From assembly GCF_051549855.1 (NCBI RefSeq), contig NZ_CP196080.1, positions 1-64,000 on the forward strand: a DNA stretch of 64,000 bases, read 5' to 3'. A model generated the notes under the pieces. That model was given only the letters and a program-made list of their open reading frames with translations. It searched no databases and was not told where the DNA came from. This document shows positions 32,961 to 43,678 of this stretch, piece by piece. Position numbers and translations under genes: made by a program. The stretch comes from Metamycoplasma sp051549855 (GTDB taxonomy: Bacteria > Bacillota_I > Bacilli_A > Mycoplasmatales > Metamycoplasmataceae). Every line of letters begins with the position of its first letter. Positions within the stretch are counted from its first letter, which is position 1.

Positions 32961-33282
32961 TTTTTAACTCCTTCTTGCAAAACTTCATTAATTTTTCAAA
33001 CGAAGCATTTTTTTCATCAAATACAAAACTAAATGGATTTCTTAAATACGGTGGTCTAATTGACTTAAAACTAACACTATATGTCTCTTTTTTGTCATCA
33101 TAATTCAAAACTTGAACATCGACCATATCGCCAATTTTGAAGATATCCTCTAAATTAGCAATAAAAAAATCACTTACTTCTTTAAGGTTCAAACGACACG
33201 TATTTTTTTGTCTTGTTTCAAGCAAAACAAATGTTCGATAAATTTTTTTTACTTTAGCACTGACGATTAATCCTGCTTGCAT
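32944..33282 (-). CDS. S1-domain RNA-binding protein
   Basis: A 112-residue protein with an N-terminal S1 fold: GLIVSAKVKKIYRTFVLLE, the KEVSDFFI strand, and IFKIGDMVDVQVLNYD, all characteristic S1 positions. Small S1 proteins of this kind (GSP13/YugI class) associate with ribosomes in Firmicutes; the exact role here is unknown. ATG 33282 is preferred because CAAGGAGTCGAC lies directly before it; an upstream in-frame ATG at 33312 lacks such a site. It is the first gene of the S1-pgi-nucleosidase operon. Confidence 0.85.
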   Translation of the reverse strand: MQAGLIVSAKVKKIYRTFVLLETRQKNTCRLNLKEVSDFFIANLEDIFKIGDMVDVQVLNYDDKKETYSVSFKSIRPPYLRNPFSFVFDEKNASFEKLMKFCKKELKNDGKD

Positions 33283-33325
33283 GTCGACTCCTTGTTGAGT
33301 TTTTTGTTTCATATTATTAAAATTA

Positions 33326-33331
33326 TATAAT
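33326..33331 (+). promoter_or_regulatory. Probable -10 element of the p37-permease operon
   Basis: A perfect TATAAT lies 38 bases before the p37-like ATG in the gap divergent from the S1-domain gene. Confidence 0.45.
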
Positions 33332-33369
33332 TACATTAATTAAATATATTAATAAACGGAGTAAGAAAG

Positions 33370-34524
33370 ATGCCAATAAAGCTAAAAAAAACAATACCAC
33401 TTGTTTTTCTTTTGACTGGAAGCAGTCTTTTTTGTCCTATGCTTGTATCTTGTGCGCAAAACGATAATGAAATAATTATTAACGTGCCACAAGCCTGGTC
33501 AAAAAGTTTCAATTTAGAAAAAATAACTTTTTTCAAACAAATTGAACAAAAATACAATGAGTTGAAAAAATTAAATGATAAAACTAAAGACTTGCCAGAC
33601 ATAAAAATCAAAGTTAACATCATAAGTGACGATAGAACATTGTTCGATAGTGCTCTGGTACACAAAAACAATATAAGTATAACTACTTCTAATTTTTTAC
33701 TGCAAAGAGCATCTTTAACTGACTATCAAGTTAATTTGGTCAAGCCTTTTTTGCAAACTTTAACTCTTGCTCCTAAGTACGACAGTGAAGGATTTTTTTG
33801 AGTAGACAATGCTAAAGCGTTACAACAATCAGTAATGCAAAGAAATGAACTGCTGACAAAGAAACCTTTCAATGAATGAAAAAACGATGAATATCAGTAT
33901 AAAAATGGAATTTATCAGTCTTTTTACGATTTAAAAACAAAAATACCATATTATCGCGGGGATATTTTAATAGTAGGTTCACCAGAAACTAGGTCAATGA
34001 TCAAGACTGCCTGAAATGAAAAGGATTGACAAACGTTTCGCTCCTTTAACATTGCGTTGGGTGAAAGTTCATCTTCCTCAAAATATAAATTTGTTGAACT
34101 TTTATTTCAAAAGCACTTCAATTTGAAAAAAAATCAATTTGACTCTTTTGCTATTCAAAAACAAAAAGCAAGTTCTAATTTTTTCACCTACCCAAAAGGA
34201 AGTGGAGCAAAAGATATGAAATCAATGCCTGAAGTACACATTTTTTTAGCAGAAGAAGGTGAATGAGCATATCACAATTCACAAAAAGAACCAACCCTTT
34301 ACACACCAGCAAAAACTGATGAACAAGTTGAAATTTTAACAACAACAGATCCCATACTTTTTAATGTTGTAGTTGCTAATAAATACATGAGTGATGATGT
34401 GATTAGTTTATTACAAAATGCAATTTTGAGTTCAAAAGATGACTGAGGTTACTGAGTAGGAATTAACGGTTATGAAAAAACAAATGCTGACAAAATTACC
34501 GAGTTTTACAAGAAGGCTTTATAA
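33370..34524 (+). CDS. p37-like (Cypl) substrate-binding lipoprotein
   Basis: A 384-residue lipoprotein with a lipobox ending in LVSC (Cys27-28 region). The mature part matches the mycoplasma p37/Cypl family: segments such as NGIYQSFYD, YYRGDILIVGSPETRSMIKTAW (family F-YRG-I-I-G-ETL-KIKKAW), EKDWQTFRSFNIALGE, DMKSMPEVHIFLAEEGEWA and WVGINGYEK line up in order. Known p37 proteins are PhnD-like binding proteins, reported to bind thiamine or its phosphate in M. hyorhinis; the ligand here is not proven. The ATG has GGAG 9 bases upstream. It overlaps the permease start by one base (TAATG). Confidence 0.88.
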
Positions 34525-36197
34525 TGAATAATAACTTTTTTAAAAGTCGCTATTTTAAACAAAAAAGTCTAAAATGACTGATTTTTTTACTGCTAATTGT
34601 TCTTTTTGTTTTATGTCTTGTCTATATGAAATTTAGTTTTTCATTAGGTGGGTCTGAATATTTTTGAAAGGGAATTAAAAATATTTTTACTCCTTATTTT
34701 CAATCATCATATCTTCAAAATGAATCTTTAATTTGACTAAGTTTCAAATTTTTACTATTGACTATTCAAATTACATTGCTAGGAACTATTCTAGGGGCAT
34801 CTCTTGCACTTTTAACAGCATTAGTAACAAACTACAAAACAAACAACAAGTACTGAAGTTTTGTTGTTAAGGTGTTTATGTTATTACTCAGAAGCATTCC
34901 AGAAATTATTTATATTTATTTATTTGTATTTAGTTTTCACAAGCAACTAGCAACAGCACTTTTGATTAGTTGATTTACTTGAATATGACTACATAAATTT
35001 ATGAGTGAAGCAATTGAAAATTTAGATGTCAAAGCATACAACATTTGACTCAAAAAAGGTTTTTCAAAAACACACGTTATTGTTCGTTTTTTGTTGCCAC
35101 AATTAGTCAACAAATTTGTCATTTATATTCTTTACTCTTTCGAATCAAATATGCGTTGAACTTCAGTGTTTAGTTTTTTAGGCTTGATTGGAATAGGTGA
35201 GTTATTGAATGAAGCATCATTGACAATGTATAAAATGCATGAGTTATTGATTCCTTTGCTATTTTTGGTTTCTTTTATTTTCGGTCTTGAGTGATTAAGT
35301 CACAGCGTCGTTAACAAAAATAATAAATCACTCAAATCACACAAAACACGCGTCAATAGTTTAAAAAAATTCAATCTTTATGAGTCTTTGAAGTGAATAT
35401 TTTTGATTTTGATTTTGATTTTTGTTATTTGCTCATTTGTCACAATGCCAAGTTTTGGCATTAAAAAAAGCCAGACAATTCTGAATGATTTATTCAATCC
35501 AAATTGAAAAATTTTGCAAACGAATGAGAATGTGCTTAATCTTATTTTTGACTTGTTAGTGCAGGTATTCGTAACAATTATTTTTTGTATTTTGTTCAGC
35601 TATGTAAACATTTTTCTAACCAACAATAAAACAAATAAGGCATATTTTGTTTGAATTAATCGCTTTATTTTTACTTTTATACGAATTATTCCGACTTTGA
35701 CAATTTTCTATATTTTTTGATACGCATTTAGTAATGTTGTGTCAGGATTTGTGTTTGCTTTTGCTTTACACTCATCGACAGTTGTTTCTAAACAAATCAA
35801 TGAAGCGATTAGTAAAATCGAAACTAATAGTATTGAAATATTGAAAAAACAAGGATGAAATAAGCTAAAAATATTTAATTCATTCATTTTAGCCAGTGTT
35901 AAAGTTTCAATATACACGTTTTTGTTTTTAGAAATCGAAAAGAACATTCGTAATTTTATTAACTATGGGACTTTTGGGGCTTCTGGTTTTGGATTAGCAA
36001 TAAGTTATGGCGAAAAAAATAACTATCAGGATATAGCTCCATATGTATGAATAAGTTTACTACTGTTGTTAATGCTAAATTTGGTTTCGGAAACAGTTCG
36101 TTATTTTTATCTAAACCACTCAAAACCATTCTTTCTTTTTGGACTAAAAGGAACCCGAGTCTTTAAAGTAGCCAAATCTCAAAAAATGACATGATAA
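34524..36197 (+). CDS. p69-like ABC permease with two fused permease domains
   Basis: A 557-residue integral membrane protein read through many TGA-coded Trp. It has two repeated transmembrane halves (about 60-275 and 300-540). Each carries an EAA-type coupling loop: AYNIWLKKGFSKTHVIVRFLLP in the first and IEILKKQGWNKLKIFNSFIL in the second. The phosphonate/thiamine-type permease feature RSIPEIIYIYLF recurs as RIIPTLTIFYIF. This matches the p69 subunit of the p37-p29-p69 system. The ATP-binding p29 gene, usually between them, is absent here and not found elsewhere in the window. Downstream genes are unrelated membrane proteins. Confidence 0.88.
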
Positions 36198-36220
36198 AAT
36201 TTTAAGTAGAGAGAGGTATT

Positions 36221-36721
36221 ATGGAAAACAATCAATATTTGAATGAAAGTATTAAAAAAATTAAAGGTTTAGCAATCTCGAGCATTATTCTTCACTTTGC
36301 AATATGAATCACATTCATAGTTTTCATCATAAAAATTGTAATTAATGTTTCTAAAATTGCAACAACTAGTGAATCAAGCTCAGATAGCCTATCAGAAGTA
36401 TCTAAAGCATTAAGTGATCTTATTACAAGCATTAGTGCACCAATAATAGTTTTATCAATTTTAGGAATCATTAATTTTGTCTTATCAATTATATTAACTG
36501 TTAAAGTAGACGAACTACAAAATAAACTTTCGCGTTCCGATTATTATTCACAAGAGCAAACAAATGCAGATCCTGCCTTAGCAAGACAAAACATGGAGAA
36601 AAAAATGGCTGCCGATGGATTATCGAACATAAAAATCCTATTAATTATCGGTTTCTTCATTCCATTAGTTAGTTTAATTGCTAAATTTATGACTATTTCA
36701 AAATTAAAAAACTTAGATTAA
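36221..36721 (+). CDS. Small multi-span membrane protein, unknown function
   Basis: A 166-residue protein with three strong hydrophobic helices (about 16-42, 70-95, 138-155) and a hydrophilic loop rich in Ser, Asp and Asn between the second and third. The ATG is preceded by GAGAGGTATT and lies 23 bases after the permease stop, so it may be cotranscribed. It resembles the next gene in size and layout, suggesting a related small family. No motif recognised. Confidence 0.65.
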
Positions 36722-36779
36722 TTCTTAGAATGTTATAAAATATTTAATGTTTAAATTATTATAAATTCTAAGGAGAAAA

Positions 36780-37250
36780 ATGATTTACTCAATGGAAGAT
36801 TTGAAAAATAAGTCAGCCAAAGCTTTTAAATTGATTATTACAACATTAGTAATCAGTGTCGCTTGATTTGTATTCTGAATTGTTGGTGTAGCATTAAGTA
36901 GCAATTTCAGCACTTACATAGCACTAAAAGTAGTGTCTTTAATTGTTGCAATTGTTAATCTTGTAATGACTATATTAACAATAATTGCAATTCACTCAAT
37001 CAGAAAATGTGCTCAAGCAATTAATGAAGGTTCTCAACCAAACCACGATGTAAAGCAAATTGAATCACTTTCACTAGTTGCTTTCATATTTTTACTTGTA
37101 GGATTATTTATCGGTGTTCTTTCACTAGTAGGTGCAGTTATAGCGCTTATTGTTGTAATTAAAGGTAAAAAATTACAAGCAACAATGAATAATAACATTG
37201 AAGATCAAAACCACAACAATTCAGATAACGACATCAAATCAGACTTATAA
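36780..37250 (+). CDS. Small multi-span membrane protein, unknown function
   Basis: A 156-residue protein with about three hydrophobic helices (about 18-40 with two TGA-coded Trp, 46-74, 96-126). The hydrophilic C-terminal tail is rich in Asn and Asp (NNNIEDQNHNNSDND). AAGGAGAAAA precedes the ATG. A good terminator follows the stop by 7 bases, closing a possible unit with the preceding membrane-protein gene. No family recognised. Confidence 0.65.
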
Positions 37251-37257
37251 GTTCTAC

Positions 37258-37290
37258 ATGCAGAAGAATACCTTCTGCATTTATTTTTAC
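37258..37290 (+). terminator. Terminator after the membrane-protein pair
   Basis: A 9-bp perfect stem ATGCAGAAG / CTTCTGCAT (37258-37266 with 37272-37280) with a 5-base loop, followed by TTATTTTTAC. Confidence 0.8.
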
Positions 37291-37362
37291 TTTTGAAATC
37301 TCTAGACTAACAAGTGTGTAAAAATTGTTTATAATACTATTTATTGCCAAAAAGGAGTTAAT

Positions 37363-38469
37363 ATGAGTTTAAAAGCAGGTATAGTAGGATTGCCAAATGT
37401 CGGAAAAAGTACATTATTTAATGCTTTAACTTTGAATGAGGCTGAGGCACAAAACTATGCATTTACCACAATTGAACCCAACACAGCAATAGTTAAATTG
37501 CATGATCCAAGATTGATCAAGTTAGCAGAATTAGCTAAAACAAAAACTATAATTCCAGCAACATTTACATTTGTTGATATAGCAGGATTGGTTAAAGGTG
37601 CTTCAAAAGGGGAAGGTTTAGGGAATAAGTTTTTAGCTAACATTCGTGAAGTTGATGCAATTGTTCATGTAGTGCGTTGTTTTGAAGACTCAAATATAAT
37701 GCATGTTAATGGAAAAGTTGATCCATTAGACGACATAAACACAATTAATCTGGAACTAATCTTAGCCGACTTACAAACTGTTGAAAATGTGATTGCAAGA
37801 ATCGGTAAAAGAGCTCAAAATTCTGGCGATAAAGATTTAAAATTAGAATATCAAACAGCACTTGACATTCGTAGCTTTTTAGAGCAAGAGAAAAATGTTC
37901 GTGAGTTAGATTTGAGTGATGAGCAAAAAACAATAATCAAATCTTGACAACTTTTAACTGCTAAACCAATTATTTATGTTGCCAACCTAAAACAAGATGA
38001 AATAAGTGATTTAACACAAGCCAAACACTATCAAACACTGAAAAATCATCTTGCTAAGACTCAAGACTTATTAATTCCTATTTGTGTTTCTCTTGAATAT
38101 GAACTTTCAAAATTTGAAGACGAAGAAGAAAAACTTGCATTTTTAAATGAATACAATCTTTCAGAAAGTGGACTTAATAATTTAATTCGCACAAGCTTTT
38201 ATATGCTAGATCAAAAAACATATTTTACTGCAGGCGAAATAGAAGCAAGAGCTTGAGTATTTAAAAATGGACAAAATGCTGCTCAGTGTGCTGGAATTAT
38301 TCATACTGACTTTGAAAAGAAATTCATAAAAGCAGAAGTGATTTCATATGATGACTACGTTTCTCTAGGTGGAGAACAAGCGGCTAAAGAAGCTGGCAAA
38401 ATGCGCTTAGAAGGAAAAAGTTACATAATGCAAGACGGTGATGTTTGTTATTTCAAAATAGCCAAATAA
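37363..38469 (+). CDS. ychF: Ribosome-binding ATPase/GTPase YchF (OLA1 family)
   Basis: YchF is an Obg-family NTPase that binds ribosomes. The 368-residue product has the G1 loop GLPNVGKST, an IEPN segment, the DIAGLVKGASKGEGLGN G3 region and the C-terminal TGS-like domain (YFTAGEIEARAWVFKNG with its Trp from TGA, ending SYIMQDGDVCYF). The NKxD-like element is YVANLKQDE, as expected for the ATP-preferring YchF branch. AAAGGAG lies 8 bases before the ATG. A tRNA-Trp gene starts 5 bases after the stop, so it is probably on the same transcript. Confidence 0.97.
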
Positions 38470-38474
38470 TGTCA

Positions 38475-38548
38475 AGGGGCTTAGTTTAACGGCAGAACTA
38501 AGGACTCCAAACCCTTCGGTGCAGGTTCGAATCCTGTAGCCCCTGCCA
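38475..38548 (+). tRNA. tRNA-Trp (anticodon CCA)
   Basis: A complete cloverleaf: acceptor AGGGGCU/AGCCCCU, D arm GUUU/GAAC, anticodon loop CUCCAAA with CCA at 38507-38509, and T arm GCAGG-UUCGAAU-CCUGU. Discriminator is G and CCA is encoded (38546-38548). The anticodon stem has one A-C mismatch next to the loop. This tRNA reads UGG. Because UGA is used widely for Trp in this genome, a second tRNA-Trp with anticodon UCA should exist outside the window. Confidence 0.95.
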
Positions 38549-38655
38549 TGTGTTTATTCACTATAAAAATACAAAAAAACATAGCAACAAAAAAACGCAA
38601 CTGATTTTTTTTTTAAATATGCTTTATTTTTTTATTCTCTCAATTTACTTACATT

Positions 38656-38686
38656 AAAGTCAAGTTTAAAACTTGGCTTTTTTTAA
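38656..38686 (+). terminator. Terminator of ychF-tRNA-Trp
   Basis: Stem AAGTCAAG / CTTGGCTT (38657-38664 with 38671-38678, one T-G pair) closed by the self-complementary TTTAAA, followed by seven T. The gap from 38549 to 38655 holds only AT-rich sequence. Confidence 0.75.
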
Positions 38687-38724
38687 TTTACCTCTTATTT
38701 TGAGTGCTTTTTCAGTCTTAAAGA

Positions 38725-38755
38725 GACAAAAAAACTCTGACTTTTTCAGTCAGAG
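38725..38755 (-). terminator. Terminator of leuS-pepA
   Basis: An 8-bp stem CTCTGACT / AGTCAGAG (38735-38742 with 38748-38755). On the minus strand it is followed by a T run. It lies 22 bases after the pepA stop. Confidence 0.85.
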
Positions 38756-38777
38756 CAATTTTTAGTTTATATTGATA

Positions 38778-40136
38778 CTATAAGTTTTTTGCTAACTCAG
38801 CTAGAGTTTTGATTGCAACACCTTGTGGCATTTCTGAAAGTTCATTTGTACCAGCGATATCAAAGTGCATGAAGTCTGCTTTTTCAGCGAATTCTTTTAA
38901 GAACATAGCAGCAGAAATACTTCCACCATTTCCTGATAAGTCAGTATTTTTTAAGTCAGCAACTTTTGAAGATCTAATGTTTTTAGCAAAGTCTTCATGT
39001 AGAGGCATTCTTCACATTAGTTCATTGGTAGTTTTAGCAGATTTTTCAATTGCTTTTCAATCTTTATCATTTGAGGCTCAAACACCAGTGTAGGTAGTTC
39101 CTAGTCCAACTAAGATTGCACCTGTTAGAGTAGCAACAGTAGCAACTTTTGTAGCTTTTAGATTTCTGATTGCATATGTCATACCATCAGCAAGAACTAA
39201 ACGCCCTTCAGCATCAGTGTTATTGATTTCAACTGTTTTACCATTCATTGATGTTCATACTGAGTCTGGTAATGATGCATCTCCATTGATGCGGTTATCA
39301 GTTAAAGGCATAACAGCCACAACATTAGCTTTTGGTTTGTAGTAAGAAATAAGCATCATAGCAGCAGCAACAGCAGCACTACCTGACATATCATATTTCA
39401 TTCCTAGCATGTATCTAGATGGTTTTAGTGAGTATCCTCCTGAGTCAAAAGCTATACCTTTTCCAACTAATCCTAAAACTTGGTCACTGTCTGGATTTCC
39501 TTTGTATTCAACTACAACTAGACGAGGTTCATAAACACTTCCTCTGTTAACACTTAAAAATAGTCCCATTTTTTGATCTTCAATTTGTTTTCTGTTTAAA
39601 ACTTTAACGTGAAGGTTTTTGTATTTTGACAATTCTTCGTCATAAGCTTTTGCTAAATATTCTGATGTAGCATAGTTTGGAGCCATTTGTTGTAGGTTTC
39701 TTGCTCATCTAACTACGCTTGCGACTTTTGAACTTTCTTCAAATTCAGCACTTAAATCACGTTTTGATAATAAGTAGAAATCTAATTCATCTTTTTTATC
39801 ATCTTTTTTAGTTTTTAGATTGTAAATAGGTTGATTGAATTCGTAAGCCTCAACCGCCAATTTAACAACTTCGCTTGCACTTAATTTTGCACTTGTGAAT
39901 GTAGCAACATCTAATTGGTATGAACGTTTTAGATTTGCTGTAAACGCTTTAATAAATGACTCAAATTTTTCTGCACCAAATTCTTCTTTTTTTCCTAAAT
40001 ATACGTATGAAGTGTTTTTGTTGAATAAGTCAGTTACTACATTATCTTTTTTAAGAACAACTTCAGGTAATTTGCTTTCTTCGAATGCTGCTTTTAGAAC
40101 TAAAGCATCATTTTTTTCATTAATTAACTTAATCAT
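38778..40136 (-). CDS. pepA: Leucyl aminopeptidase (M17 family)
   Basis: A cytosolic dizinc aminopeptidase that trims N-terminal residues, probably from imported peptides here. The 452-residue protein is read through several TGA-coded Trp. The catalytic domain has the metal-site segment GKGIAFDSGGYSLKP, KYDMSGSAAV, the signature NNTDAEGRL and a C-terminal HFDIAGT segment, all typical of M17. The N-terminal domain is divergent, as usual. It starts after a weak AAGGAGT about 6 bases upstream and lies 20 bases after the leuS stop, so leuS and pepA appear to form one operon. With the Opp importer it fits a peptide-feeding lifestyle (inference). Confidence 0.95.
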
Positions 40137-40156
40137 TTTTACTCCTTTAAAATTAA

Positions 40157-42568
40157 TTATTTGCTAATTATGTTAAGTATAACACCCGGACGGTAAATAA
40201 CTTTAACAATTTGTTTATTTTCTAAGTGTCTTTTTACACTTTCAACTTTTTGCGCTTCTTGCACAACTTTTTCTTCTGTTCAATCTTCTTCTATTGCAAT
40301 TTCACCACGCACTTTTCCATTAACTTGGACTGCTATTATAGTTTGTGGTTTTATGATTTTAGCCTCATCCAATAAAGGTCAAGTTTGCTCTTTAATTTGT
40401 TTTTCATTTAGCATTTCTAAAATTTCTTCTGCTAAGTGGGGAGCAAAAGGTGAAAGTAAAATAGCAAAGTCTCTCAAGATTTTTAGATCATGAATACTTT
40501 CACATTTTGCTAAAAAGTTAATAAAGACCATCATTTTTGAAATAGCAATATTGAATTTTACTTTTTCAATATTTTCACTTACTTCACGAATCAAAATATT
40601 TATTTCTGATTCTAGTTCAACATTAACTTCTTTACTCAAAGGTTGATTAATCAAACGAGTCACTTGATTTAGAATTCTATCCAGTCATTTTCTAATTCCA
40701 TTTATTGGATCAACACTTCAAGGTTTTGTGTCAGTCAAAGGCCCCATAAACATTTCGTATACACGTAATGTGTCAGCCCCTAATTCTTCAACTATATCGT
40801 CTGGGTTTATAACATTACCTAATGATTTAGACATCTTTTGTCCATCAGTTCCCAATATCATTCCTTGATTTACTAATTTCAAGAACGGTTCTTTGGTCGG
40901 AACTATACCAATATCAAATAAGAAACGATGTCAGAAGCGAGCATATAACAAGTGCCCGGCAGCATGTTCTTGTCCACCTACATATAGATCAACAGGCAAT
41001 CATTTTTTAAATCTTCTTTTAGCTTCTTCACTGTCAATAGGTTCATAAGTTCCATCACTGTTTTTTAATATGTAAGCCAAGAAATATCAACTTGAACCTG
41101 CTCATTGTGGCATGGTGTTAGTATCGTGACGATATTTTTTGCCATCGATTTCAACATACAATCAGTCTTTTAAGTTTGCTAAAGGACTCTCTCCAGTTCC
41201 TGAAGGTTTAATATTTTTTGATTTCGGTAGCTCAACAATATCATCAACTAAAAGAATATTATCGTTTTCATCGAATAGGACTGGAAATGGCTCTCCTCAG
41301 TATCTTTGGCGTGAAAACACTCAGTCTCTTAAGCGATATTTTGTTTGGATTTTTCCTATTTTGTTATTAACTAGATACTCATTAATTTTTGTAGTTGCCT
41401 GACTATTATTAAGACCGTCTAGGAATTGAGAATTAATATGAACGCCATCTTCAGTGTATGCTTTTTCACTTCATGAACCTTCAATGACTGGTTTAAATAA
41501 TAAATTGTGTGCTTTAGCAAATTCTCAGTCTCTTTGGTCATGACAAGGAACAGCCATGACTACTCCTGTACCATAGCTATTTAATACATAATCTGATACA
41601 AAAATTGGAATCAATTCTTGTGTAATTGGGTGAATAGCATATGAACCACTGAATACTCCTTTTTTAGGACGTGAGTCATTTGATCTTTCGATTTGATTCA
41701 TTGAAATCACTGCTTGTTGTAATTGCTCAACTGCTTGGCGGTTTTCTTCAGTCACTAATTTTGAAACTAAGTTGTGTTCTGGAGCAATTGACAAGTAACT
41801 AACTCCAAAAATCGTGTCAGGACGAGTGGTAAAAACAGTAAGGCTGAAATCTTTATTGTCAACCTTGAAATCAATTTCAGTACCAACACTCTTTCCGATT
41901 CAGTTTCTTTGTAATGTTTTGATTGAGTCATTTCAGTCTAATTCATCTAAACCTTCAAGCAATTTTTCAGCATATGCAGTAATTTTTAAAACTCATTGAC
42001 GCATTGGTTTTTTAACAACAGGATAGTTTCCTCTTTCTGAAACCATTTGTCCGTTTTGTTCCAAAATTTCTTCATTTGCTAGTACAGTACCTAATTCTTC
42101 ACATCAGTTTACATCAACCATTTCAATACTTGCTAAACCATGTTTGTAAAGTTGTTTGAAAATTCATTGAGTAGTGATGTAAAACTTAGGATCAGATGTA
42201 TTAACTTCTTTTGAAAAGTCATAGCTAAAACCTAGCATTTTTAGTTGACGGCGAAAATTATTAATATTATGTAGAGTGAATTCAGCTGGATCATTACCAG
42301 TTTTAAGAGCATATTGTTCCGCTGGTAAACCAAAAGCGTCCCATCCAATAGGATGTAAAACATCGTAACCATTTAAACGTTTATAACGACTCACTATGTC
42401 AGTAGCAATGTAACCTTCTGGGTGTCCAACGTGCAAGCCTGCTCCTGAAGGATACGGGAACATGTCTAATATGTAGGCTTTTTTGTTGCTTTTTTCTTCA
42501 GTTTTAAATGCGTTAGTTTTTTCTCAAACTGCCTGTCATTTTTTCTCTACACTACGGTGATCGTACAT
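40157..42568 (-). CDS. leuS: Leucyl-tRNA synthetase
   Basis: Class I synthetase charging tRNA-Leu. The 803-residue product has the HIGH-type motif HVGH within FPYPSGAGLHVGHPEGY, the CP1 editing domain (TTRPDTIFG and YGTGVVMAVPCHDQRD, intact), the RQRYWGEPFP segment, and the KMSKS loop in GTDGQKMSKSLGN. It ends with the anticodon-binding and C-terminal domains (VNGKVRGEI). Many Trp are encoded by TGA. AAAGGAATTTTT precedes the ATG. It is divergent from the DHH phosphoesterase pair. Confidence 0.98.
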
Positions 42569-42706
42569 AAAAATTCCTTTGCTAAATTTGTCTTAAATTT
42601 TTATTATTTTAGTGGCTTAAAATAAATATAATATTAATATTATAAACAATTGCAAAAAACATTTTGTAATCGTTAAAATGCAAATAAAAATCAAGGAGAT
42701 AATTAC

Positions 42707-43678
42707 ATGGCTAAAAACAGTTACAAGATTGCTGTCCAAGCAATCGAAGAAGCTAAAAATATTTTTATTTTTCACCACATTCGTCCTGACGGAGATTGTT
42801 TAGGTTCGCAGTTTGCTTTAAAAGAAATGATTAAGCTAAACTACCCTGACAAAAACGTTTATGCAATTGGTGATACTATTGGATCATTTCCATTCATGAA
42901 ATTAGAACATGACAAAATTGAAAACATTCCTGCTAAAAACTTTAAAAATTCTTTAGCAATTGTTGTTGATGCTAACTCTTCAAATAGAATTCAAGACGTT
43001 AATTTAATACTTGAAAAAAGATTTACTAAAACTTTACGTATTGACCACCATCCAGTTGATCCAGATATTGACTACGACTATACATGAGAAGATAATGAAT
43101 ACGTTGCAGCTGGAGAACAAGTGGGTTACATTGCAATGAAGGCGAAATGAAAACTAAATAAAAGAGCTGCAGAATTATGTTATCTAGCAATCAATACTGA
43201 TAGTGGTCGTTTCCAATTTGAAAGTGTTGTGAAACGTACATTCGATGTTGTGAGTTATTTACATAACGCTGAAGGATTTAAAGTTTACGATGTTAACTTA
43301 CCGCTTTCACGCCGTGAAGAACAAAAAGTACGTTTCATGGCTTATGTTTTATTAAATTACAAAAAAGATGGGCAAGTTCTTTACTTCCACGTTACTAAAA
43401 GAATTCAAAAGAAATTCAAACTTGACGAAAACCAAGCAAATGATGTTAATGTTCTAGCGAATATTGGAGATTGCAAAATTTGAGTATTTTTCATTGATTC
43501 AGACAATGGAGACACAAGAGTAAGAATTAGATCAAATGGTGTGTGAATTAATCAAGTAGCTAACAAATGAAGAGGCGGAGGGCACGAATGTGCTGCCGGA
43601 GCTACAGTTAAAAACAAGTCAGAAATGAAAAAATTATTAGCTGACTTGCAAGAGGTTTTGAAAAACGATGCTAGATAA
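42707..43678 (+). CDS. DHH/DHHA1 phosphoesterase (NrnA-like), copy 1
   Basis: The 323-residue protein belongs to the nanoRNase/pAp-phosphatase class that degrades very short RNA oligomers or pAp. It has the first metal motif HHIRPDGDCLGSQ, the central VVDAN, the DHH motif in RIDHHPVD, a NTDSGRFQ segment and the C-terminal DHHA1 motif GGGHECAAGA. AAGGAGATAATTAC precedes the ATG. A second paralogue overlaps its end by 11 bases, so the pair is one transcript. Substrate (nanoRNA, pAp or c-di-AMP-derived pApA) cannot be told from sequence. Confidence 0.92.
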
